Below, piece after piece: positions 7,403 to 16,100 of a DNA stretch of 18,231 bases. The stretch's first letter is position 1. Each line of letters begins with the position of its first letter. Under the pieces are notes generated by a model, which did not search any database, was not told the origin of the DNA, and saw only the letters and a program-made list of their open reading frames with translations. A program made the position numbers and the translations under genes. The stretch is from the NCBI GenBank assembly GCA_003241645.1, contig QFOX01000041.1, positions 1 to 18,231 of the forward strand, written 5' to 3'. Origin of the DNA: Azospirillum brasilense. Its GTDB lineage: Bacteria > Pseudomonadota > Alphaproteobacteria > Rickettsiales > UBA3002.

Positions 7403-8146
7403 ATGGAACAGAAACACACCCCCACCCCCCGCCTCAACCGTCGCCACCTCGTTGCCCTGATCGCCGGCGTCGTATTGGTCGGCGCCAGCATCGCCACGGT
7501 CATGACCGGCGAGAACACCAACGAAGCGCTGCCCGAATCCTCGGCCGCGCCGATGGCGCCCGAAGCCGTCGCCACCGAGCAGGCCATGCCGCTGCCGTCC
7601 AGCGAAACAGTGGCCGCGTCCTACGGCGGCATGAGCAAGAACGCCACGCAGCAGGCGCTGGTCGCCCGCGTGGGCAAGCATGTGGTCGAGCAGTCGGAAG
7701 CCGCCAAGTCCATCAGCGCCCTGCGTTTCGTGCTGCTGGCCGATGAGAACCGCATCAACGCGTTCGCCATGCCGGACGGCACCATCTTCATCACCACCCT
7801 GCTGTTCAACCACATGAAGACCGAAGGCCAGCTTGCCGCCGTGCTGGCGCACGAAGCCGCCCAGCTCGCCGCCAGCCAGCGCCCGGTCTACCTCAACACC
7901 GGCATCGTGGCCTTCGACCGCGAGCAGGAAACCAAGGCCGATGCCCTCGGCGTGAAGTTCATGGCGCAGGCGGGCTATGACCCGAACGCGTTCCTCACCG
8001 TGCTGACGGCGCTGCGCGACATCAACAACACCACGCCGGTGGAATTCTTCCAGACCCACCCCAGCCCGGTGAACCGGGTGGCGCATATCGAGTATGCCAT
8101 CAGCCAGCAATTCCCGGATGGCGTGCCCGAATCGCTTAGCGACTAA
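7403..8146 (+). CDS. M48-like metallopeptidase homologue with a broken zinc motif (probable pseudo-peptidase)
   Basis: A 247-residue protein with a positive N-terminus, one hydrophobic segment (about residues 15-33, signal anchor or signal peptide) and an Ala/Pro/Glu-rich linker, so the rest is probably periplasmic. Residues about 115-240 follow the M48 fold order: NAFAMPDGTIFITT, the active-site helix LAAVLAHEAAQ, QETKADALG, and THPSPVNRVAHIEYA. The zinc motif reads H150-E151-A-A-Q154, so the second zinc histidine is glutamine, while E176 at the third-ligand position is kept. The helix-to-glutamate spacing is only 26 residues, shorter than in M48 enzymes I recall. The ATG at 7403 is preferred over an in-frame TTG at 7274 because that extension is AT-rich and unlike the family, but no clear ribosome-binding site precedes it. 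A non-catalytic role, such as a chaperone or binding protein, is inferred. Confidence 0.82.
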   Translation: MEQKHTPTPRLNRRHLVALIAGVVLVGASIATVMTGENTNEALPESSAAPMAPEAVATEQAMPLPSSETVAASYGGMSKNATQQALVARVGKHVVEQSEAAKSISALRFVLLADENRINAFAMPDGTIFITTLLFNHMKTEGQLAAVLAHEAAQLAASQRPVYLNTGIVAFDREQETKADALGVKFMAQAGYDPNAFLTVLTALRDINNTTPVEFFQTHPSPVNRVAHIEYAISQQFPDGVPESLSD

Positions 8147-8160
8147 CCACGATCAGGCCG

Positions 8161-8237
8161 GGTCCCGTAGCTCAGCTGGACAGAGCAAGCGTTTCCTAAA
8201 CGCTAGGTCGCGTGTTCGAGTCACGCCGGGATCACCA
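8161..8237 (+). tRNA. tRNA-Arg (anticodon CCU), CCA end encoded
   Basis: A full cloverleaf can be folded by eye. The acceptor stem pairs GGTCCCG (8161-8167) with CGGGATC (8227-8233), with one G-U pair. The D arm has GCTC/GAGC. The anticodon stem AGCGT/ACGCT encloses the loop TTCCTAA, giving anticodon CCT, which reads AGG (Arg). The T arm GCGTG/CACGC encloses TTCGAGT. The discriminator base is A8234, and CCA is encoded at 8235-8237. It begins only 14 bases after the M48-like stop, so its promoter lies inside that gene's end or it is cotranscribed. No T-rich terminator follows directly. Confidence 0.95.
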
Positions 8238-8258
8238 TGCCGTGCCCGATAAAAACAG

Positions 8259-8286
8259 TTGGATTTAGGCGGGATTTCCCTATTCT
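8259..8286 (+). promoter_or_regulatory. Candidate sigma70-type promoter for the tpsBA locus
   Basis: TTGGAT at 8259-8264 and TATTCT at 8281-8286 are separated by 16 bases, in the 109-base gap between the tRNA and the TpsB start. It is the best -35/-10 pair in this gap and would leave a leader of about 50 bases before the GTG at 8347. The match is imperfect, and promoter rules for this organism are unknown. Confidence 0.3.
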
Positions 8287-8346
8287 GCCGCCAGCGGCGC
8301 GTTCTGGCATCAGGCGGGCTGTTGTTGTATCGACGATGGGGATGGC

Positions 8347-10095
8347 GTGCGCCAGCATGTAAATCAGGGTTTGTGGAAGGCCAGACGCTTCGGGTGGATG
8401 CTCGCGGTGCTGCTTGCCGCCGTGGCCGCTCCCGCACTGGCGCAGACCACCGTGCCCTCCGCGGCCGACCCCACCCGGGTGGAGCCGGTGCTGCCCAACC
8501 CGGCAGAGACCTTCGACCAGCTGCGCAAAGACAATCAGCTGGTGGCCCCCACTACCGAGTTCACCCCCGCCCCCGAGGGCGCCGAGGCGGTGCATTTCAC
8601 GCTGCAATCCCTGACCGTGCAGGGCATGCATGCCTACACCGACAAAACCATTCGCCCGCTTTACAAAGGCAAGCTCGGCCGCGACATCACGGTGGCTGAC
8701 CTCTACGCCATCGCCGCGCGGCTGCAGCAGAAATACTTCGCCGATGGCTATACCCTGACCAAGATCATCGTGCCGCCCGAGCCAGTGCGCGATGGCCATG
8801 CCCAGCTCATCGCCATCGAGGGCCATATCACGCAGGTCGAGCTGGACCCGACCCTGCCCGATAGCGACGCGCTGCGCGACGCGGTCGCCCAGATCCGCAC
8901 CATGCGCCCGCTCAATACGCTGGTGCTGGAGCGGCTTCTGCTGGTGCTGAACGACCTGCCCGACACCAATGTCAGTGCCATCCTCGCCACGCTGAAAAAC
9001 CCCACGCCTGAGGAGAACCAACCGGGCAGTGTTCGCCTTATAATTAAGAAAAATCAAAGTACAGATCCGCGCGGTCGTGTTGCCGTCAATAACTACGGTT
9101 CGCAGTTCGCAGGGCCGTGGCAAGCCCTCGCCAACGCCCATGTCTATGACATCGGCATGGACCATAGCGACCTGTCGCTCACGGTTTCGTCGACCGACCC
9201 CTACCGCGAACAGCATTACGCCAACGTGAACTATACCGCGCCGCTGTTCGGGGCGTCGGGCGCGAAGCTGGCGGTGGGTGCCGTCTGGGCGCAGACCGAG
9301 CCGGGCGACAATCTCGAAGCGCTGGAGATCGAGGGTAACACCGCGAACTTTACGGTGAATCTTTCCTATCCTGTCATTCGCCAGCGCACCGGCACCCTGA
9401 CCGCCGACGTGACCTTCGCCGCCAAGAACACCGAGACCGACCTGCTCAGCAGCGAGCTGTACGATGACCGCACACGCTCGGTGCGCGCGGGCGGGAACTA
9501 CAACTTCTCCGACGCGTGGGAGGGCTTCAACGCCCTCGACTTCCATGCAACCCAGGGTTTTGACATTCTGGGGGCCAGCAAAGAGTATTCCAGCCTGTCG
9601 CGCGCCGATGGGCAGCCCGATTTCACCAAGTTCGAGTTCTTTGCGGGCCGCGTCCAGTCCCTTCCCATGGGTTTTGAATTTTATGCGTTAGTAAGCGGTC
9701 AATACGCACTTAACCCCCTGCTGTCGGGTGAAGAGTTCGGCTTCGGGGGCGACCAGACCGGCCGTGGCTATGACCCATCGGAAATTACCGGCGACCATGG
9801 CATCAGCGGCACGCTGGAGTTGCGCTACACCGCCGAATTCCAGCCGTGGGAGCAGCAGCTTGTCACCCAACCCTACGCCTTCTACGACGCGGGCAAGGTC
9901 TGGAACATCGATAGCGGGGCGCGCGACCATGTTTCCGCTACTTCGGCCGGGGGTGGCGTGCGTTTTAACGTGAACGATCAATGGAATAGCAACATCTTTG
10001 CAGCCGTTCCATTAACGAAACGCGCCAATAACCCCCCGGATTACGCAAATGCCACGGGTGCGAGATTTTTAATCTCAATTTCCAGGGACTTTTAA
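8347..10095 (+). CDS. TpsB outer-membrane transporter of a two-partner secretion system (ShlB/FhaC/HecB family)
   Basis: A 582-residue protein of usual FhaC/ShlB length that should export the TpsA encoded directly downstream. It has a signal peptide (basic start, LAVLLAAVAAPALA, cleavage near ALA-QT). A ShlB-type POTRA domain runs from about residue 79 (VHFTLQSLTVQG, then the KYFADGYTLTKIIVPP strand and helix) and a second from about 155 to 235. A beta-barrel fills residues about 240-582 and ends in a C-terminal phenylalanine, as outer-membrane barrels usually do. The lid-loop motif of Omp85 proteins is present as GRGYDPSEITGD starting at residue 472. The start is GTG at 8347, with a GGGGAT ribosome-binding site five bases upstream; a later ATG at 8398 would cut off the charged part of the signal peptide. 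An AT-rich patch near 9037-9062 stands out from its surroundings. Confidence 0.92.
   Translation: MRQHVNQGLWKARRFGWMLAVLLAAVAAPALAQTTVPSAADPTRVEPVLPNPAETFDQLRKDNQLVAPTTEFTPAPEGAEAVHFTLQSLTVQGMHAYTDKTIRPLYKGKLGRDITVADLYAIAARLQQKYFADGYTLTKIIVPPEPVRDGHAQLIAIEGHITQVELDPTLPDSDALRDAVAQIRTMRPLNTLVLERLLLVLNDLPDTNVSAILATLKNPTPEENQPGSVRLIIKKNQSTDPRGRVAVNNYGSQFAGPWQALANAHVYDIGMDHSDLSLTVSSTDPYREQHYANVNYTAPLFGASGAKLAVGAVWAQTEPGDNLEALEIEGNTANFTVNLSYPVIRQRTGTLTADVTFAAKNTETDLLSSELYDDRTRSVRAGGNYNFSDAWEGFNALDFHATQGFDILGASKEYSSLSRADGQPDFTKFEFFAGRVQSLPMGFEFYALVSGQYALNPLLSGEEFGFGGDQTGRGYDPSEITGDHGISGTLELRYTAEFQPWEQQLVTQPYAFYDAGKVWNIDSGARDHVSATSAGGGVRFNVNDQWNSNIFAAVPLTKRANNPPDYANATGARFLISISRDF
10062..10076 (+). 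other. Small perfect hairpin at the end of tpsB
   Basis: GAGATT at 10062-10067 and AATCTC at 10071-10076 form a perfect 6-bp stem with a TTT loop, still within the last codons of tpsB. A moderately AT-rich tail follows (ACTTTTAACG), but not a clean T run, so it is not a convincing intrinsic terminator. It could act as an attenuator, RNA-stability element or processing site between tpsB and tpsA. Confidence 0.3.
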
Positions 10096-10131
10096 CGATT
10101 TCCTAACGTTACGCTGCGCATTCTGAGAGAA

Positions 10132-10144
10132 TATCCTCGGGATA
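10132..10144 (+). promoter_or_regulatory. Hairpin over the probable ribosome-binding site of tpsA
   Basis: TATCC (10132-10136) pairs with GGATA (10140-10144) across a TCG loop. The GGGA at 10139-10142, the best ribosome-binding candidate for the ATG at 10150, sits partly in the stem. This could lower tpsA translation or couple it to tpsB. A 5-bp stem is weak, so this is only a candidate. Confidence 0.25.
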
Positions 10145-10149
10145 CGAGC

Positions 10150-13100
10150 ATGAAATTTTGGCGCACGCACATCGGCCGGACGATGCAGCGGGCCGCACTT
10201 GTTGCGGTCGGTTTTTTCGCGTGCGCGCCCGCGGTCTATAGCGCGCCCGTGGGTGGCACCACTACCGGCGGCAGCGCCACCATCAGCCAGAGCGGCACCA
10301 CCACCACCATCACCCAGGGCAGCGACCGCGCCATCATCCGCTGGGACCAGTTCGACATCGGCCAGCAGGAGCATGTGCAGTTCGTGCAGCCGTCGGCCAG
10401 CGCCATCGCGGTCAACCGCATCCGCGACAGCAAGCCCTCGCAGATCGACGGGCGGCTGAGCGCCAACGGGCAGGTCGTGCTGCTGAACCCCAACGGCGTG
10501 GTCTTCGGCAAGACCGCCACGGTGGACGTGAACGGGCTGGTCGCCAGCTCCGCCGATATGGCCGACGAGAACGGCTTCCTCAACGGCGGCGCACTGAAAC
10601 TCGACCGCCCCGGCAACGCCGACGCTGCCATCGTCAACCATGGCCAGATCACCGTGGGGCAGGCAGGCCTTGTCGGCCTTGTCGCCCCGCATGTCGAAAA
10701 TAACGGCCTCATCGCCGCGCGCCTTGGCAAGGTCACCCTCGCATCGGGCGACGTCACCACCATCGACCTTGCGGGCGACAACCTGGTGAAGGTCGAAGCG
10801 ACCGACGCAGTGATCGCGCAATCGGTGAAGAACAGTGGCAGCATCACCGCCGAGGGCGGCACGGTGCTGCTCACCGCGGCGCAGGCCCGCGGCGCGGTGG
10901 ATGCGCTCATCACCCACAGCGGCAGCATCACGGCCGATAGCGTGGGCAGCCAAACCGGCAGCATCACCCTTGCGGCGGGCACGGGCACGGTGCAGGTCAG
11001 CGGCACGGTCCGCGCACGCGGTACCGCCTCCGCCAGCCGGGGTGGCACGGTGCAGATCACGGCCAAACGCATCGCCCTCACCGGCACCGCAGTGGTGGAT
11101 GCATCCGGCAAAGCCGGGGGTGGCAACGTGCGCATCGGCGGGGATTATCAGGGCGGCGGCAGCCTTCCCCGCGCACAATACACCAGCGTGGCGAAGGGCG
11201 CGGTGCTGAAAGCCAACGCCACTGAACAGGGCGATGCGGGCAGCATCGTCGTCTGGTCGGATGAGGCGACCCGCTTTGCCGGCCACGCCGAAGCCACCAG
11301 CGCCGCCGGGCGCGGGGGGCTGATCGAGGTTTCGGGCAAAAACTATTTGAATTTCAATGGCACGGTCGGCCTCGCCGGGGCCACGGGCGCGGGCAGCCTG
11401 CTGCTGGACCCCACCAACCTGACCATCTCCAGCGGCGTCGACACGGACGTGAGCGGCACCAGCCCGTTCGCGCCGGTGGCCGATGACGTCACCTCCGTGC
11501 TGAATGCCAGCACCCTGCTGGCCGCGCTGGCCAGCGGCGACGTGGTCGTGCAGACCCGCAGCACCGGCAGCCAGCTGGGCGATATTTTCGTCAATGCCGC
11601 GCTGAGCTGGGTCAGCGGCCATAGCCTGACCCTCAGCGCGCACCACCAGATCGTGGTGAACGCACCCATCAGCGCGGGCAGCGGCAACCTCACCCTGCAC
11701 GCGCAGGACGTGCAGCTGAACGCCAACCTCAGCGGCAGCGGCCGCCTGCATTTCCTGCCGCTGACGGATAGCATCAGCCTCGGCATCGGCAACGGTGCCG
11801 CGGGCACGTACCTGGTGGATTCAACAGAACTCGGGCGTATCACCAATGGCTGGTCGCAATTGCTGTTCGGCCGCACCGACAGCACCGCGGGCATCGACCT
11901 GCGCGCCGCCAGCTGGAACGATGCCCTCGCCCTGCAGACCGGCACCGGCACCATCAGCGTGAATGGCGCGCAGGCCATGGGCGCGAACGATCTCAGCTTC
12001 ACCACCGATGGCGACCTTGCCCTCAACGCCGCCCTCACCGGCACCGGCACGCTGGCCATCCAGACCGCCAGCACGGCCGGCACGATCGGCCTTGGCAATG
12101 CCCAGCCGGGCGGCCTGAACCTGACCACGACCGAGCTGGGCCGCCTCACCGATGGCTGGGGCCTGATCCGCATCGGCCGCACCGATAGCGTGGGTGCCAT
12201 GAACCTCGGCGCGTTAAGCTGGAACGATGGCCTCACCCTGCAGGCGGGCAGTGGCGGCCTGCAGATCAACGGCACCCAGACCATGGGTGCTAACCCATTG
12301 ATATTGAGCAGTGACGGCGACATTTCGCTGCTTGGCAACCTGACCGGTTCGGGCACCCTGACCATTCAGGCCGCGACCGCTGCCGGCACCATGGGGCTGG
12401 GCAACGCACAGGCCGGTGCCCTGCAGCTGGACGACGCGGAACTGGGCCGCATCACCGACGGCTGGGCCTCGCTCGTCTTCGGCCGGGCGGATGGCACCGG
12501 CACCACCAACCTTGGCACCCTGAGCTGGAACGACGCGCTCACCCTGCAATCGGGCAGTGGCGGGATCATGAACATCAACGGCACCCAGACCATGGGGGCC
12601 AACAGCCTCACCCTCGCCAGCGATGGCGACGTGAACCTGCTGGGTAACCTCACCGGCAGCGGCAGCCTGTACCTGCAGGGGGCGAGCGCTTCCAGCGCCA
12701 TTGGCCTTGGCAACGGCCAGCCCGGCGGCCTGCAGCTGGACGCCACCGAGCTGGGCCGTATCACCGATGGTTGGGCCAACATCTATGTGGGCCGCACCGA
12801 CGGCAGCGGGGCCATCAACCTCGGCGTGATCACCTGGAACGATGCCCTCACCCTGCAGTCGGGCAGTGGCGGGGTCATCACCGTCAACGGTGTGCAAACC
12901 ATGGGGGCCAACAGCCTCACCCTCGCCAGCGATGGCGACGTGAACCTCGCCAACAATCTCATCGGCACGGGCAACATCTATCTGCAGGGCACGACCAGTG
13001 GCAGCGCCATCGGCCTTGGCAACGGGCAGGCGGGCGGCCTGCAGCTCGACGCGACCGACATGACGCGCATCGTCAATGGCTGGGCCAATATCTATGTGGG

Positions 13101-16100
13101 CCGCACGGATGGCACCGGGGCGATCAACCTTGGGGCCCTGCTGTGGAACGACAACCTGACGCTGCAATCCGGCACGGGGGTCATCAACATTAACGGTACC
13201 CAGACCATGGGGGGCAACATCCTGACCCTCGCCAGCGATGGCGACGTGAACCTGACGGGCAACCTCACCGGCAGCGGCAGCCTGTATCTGCAGGGGGCGA
13301 GCGCTTCCAGCGCCATCGGCCTCGGCAACGGCCAGACGGGGGGCCTGACCCTCGACACCGCAGAAATGGGTCGCATCACCAATGGCTGGACCAATATCTA
13401 TGTGGGCCGTGCCGATGGCAGCGGTGCCATCAACCTTGGCGTGATCACCTGGAACGACCCGCTGACCCTGCAATCGAATACCGGCGTGATCGGCATCCAT
13501 GGCGGCCAGACCATGGGGGCGAATAACATTACCTTCCTGACCAATGCCGACATCGCGCTCAATGGCGCCGTGACCGGCACCACCACCTTCGCGGTCACGC
13601 CCAACGCCATTGGCACCAGCATTGGCCTTGGCACCGGGCAGGCAGGCACGATCCAGTTCAGCACCGCAGAGATCGCGAACATCACCAATGGCTGGAGCGC
13701 GCTGATCTTCGGCCGCACGGACGGCACCGGCGCGATCAATGTCGGCGCGCTCACCTTCAACGATATTACCACGATCCAATCGGCCAGCGGGCAATTGAAC
13801 ATCAACGGCGCGCTCACCATGGGGGCGAACGCCCTGACCCTGCGCACCAATTCCGACCTTGCCCTGAATGCCGCCCTCACCGGCACCGGCACCCTCACCT
13901 TCTTCCAGAGCAATACGAATGTCAGCATGGGGCTGGGCACCGGGCAGGCGGGCAGTTACTACCTCGACAGCACGGAACTGGGGCGCATCACCAACGGCTG
14001 GGGCAACCTCATCTTCGGGCGCACGGATAGCACTGTTGCGCTGAATGTAGGCGCAGCCAGCTGGAACGATAACGTCACCCTGCGCACCGGCAGTGGGGCG
14101 CTGAATATCAATGGTGCACAGGCCATGGCGGGCAACAGCCTGACCCTGCAGACCGACGCGGATCTTGCGGTGAACGCAGCCCTCACCGGCACGGGCACGC
14201 TCACCATTGCGCCCTCGAACAACGCCACCAGCATGGGGCTGGCCGGCGCGGCAGGCACGCTGAACATCGACGCAACTGAACTGGCCAACATCACCAATGG
14301 CTGGGCCAACCTGATCTTTGGCAGCACCACCCAGACCGGGGCTATGAACGTGGGCGCAGCCAGCTGGAACGATAACCTGAACCTGCGCACCAATACCGGC
14401 GTCATTACGATCAACGGCGCGCAGAACCTTGCTACCAACAGCCTCGCCATCGCCAGCAGTGCCGATCTTGCGCTGAATGCCGCCCTCACCGGCACCGGCA
14501 CCCTAACGATTCAGGGCCAAAATGTCGCGTCCACCGTCGGCATCGGCGATGGAATGGTGGGCACCATGAACCTGACCAATGCCGAGCTTGCGAATATTAC
14601 CGACGGCTGGGCCAACCTGATCTTCGGCCAGACCGGCCAGACCGGGGCCATGAACGTGGGGGCCTATAGCTGGGTCGATCCTGTGCAATTCCGCACCGGC
14701 AGCGGGCTGATGACCATCCATGGCACGCAGGCCATGGGGGCCAACGCGTTAAGCATCCTGACCGATTCCAACCTTGCGCTGAATGCCGCCCTCACCGGCA
14801 CGGGCACGCTGACCATTCGCAACGGCAGCAACGGCACCAGCATGGGCCTTGCCGGGGCGGCGGGCACCCTGAACCTGACGAATGCGGAGCTGGCGAACAT
14901 TACCGACGGCTGGGCCAGCCTGATCTTCGGCCAGACCAGCCAGACCGGGGCCCTGAACGTGGGGGCCTATAGCTGGAACGATGCCGTCAGCTTCATCACC
15001 AATACCGGGGCGATCAGCATCACGGGCGACCAGCAGCTTGGCAGCAATAACCTGAGCATCCAGAGCAATGCGAATCCCGCGATCGGGGCCCATTTATACG
15101 GCACCGGCAACCTGGTGCTGCAGGGCACTTCCGCTGCCACCACCCTTGGCATCGGCACCGGGCAGGCCGGCACGTTCCAGCTGACCGATACCGAGATCAG
15201 CTTCATTGCCGATGGCTGGGGCACCGTTCAGTTCGGCAATAGCGCCCAGACCGGCGTGCTCAACGTGGGCGAGCGCACATGGCTGGACCCGGTCATTTTC
15301 CGCACCAACACGGGGGCCATCAATTTCAACGGCACCCAGCGGATGGATAACAACGCCCTGACCATCCAGACCAACAGCAACCTTGCGCTGACCAACGCCC
15401 TGATCGGCACGGGCACGCTGAACATCCTGCCCAGCACGGGCACCACCACCATGGGTATCGCCGGTGGGGCGGGCACCCTGAACCTGGATGCGACCGACCT
15501 CAGCTACATCAGCGATGGGTGGGGCATGATCCAGTTCGGCAATAATGCCCAGACCGGCAATATGGCCGTGGGCGCCGCGAGCTGGAACGACCATGTCACC
15601 TTCATGAGCAACACCGGCGTTATTACCATTTCGGGTGCGCAGGCCATGGGGGCCAACAACCTGACCATCAGCAGTAACGTGGACCCGGTCATCAACGCGG
15701 CCCTCGGCGGCACGGGCACGCTTACGCTTGCCCCGACAAGCAACAACATCACCGTGGGCATCGGCGGCGGTGCGGGCACCTACAACATCAGCGCCGCCGA
15801 GATCGCCCGCCTGAGCGATGGCTGGGCGCAGATCATCCTCGGTCGGTCGGACAGCTCCGGCGCCGTGACGGTGAATGCCGCCAGCTGGACGGACCCCGTT
15901 ACGATCCAGTCCGGCAGCGGGGCGCTGACCATCGCCGGGGCGCAGGCCATGGGCGCCAACAACCTGAGCCTCATCACCAACAGCAACCTTGCGTTGAATG
16001 CCGCCCTCACCGGCACCGGCACCCTCACCATTGCCCCGGCCACGGCGGGCACCACCATCGGCCTCGCAGGCGGGGCGGGCACGCTGGCGCTGACCACGGC

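Noticed and set aside
8153..8437. A 94-codon minus-strand frame across the tRNA
   Set aside because: It reads antisense through the tRNA-Arg gene, a well-known source of false gene calls, and has no protein features.
9031..9062. A TATAAT box (9039-9044) in an AT-rich patch within tpsB, considered as an internal promoter
   Set aside because: No reasonable -35 element lies 16-18 bases upstream, and the region encodes ordinary TpsB sequence in frame.
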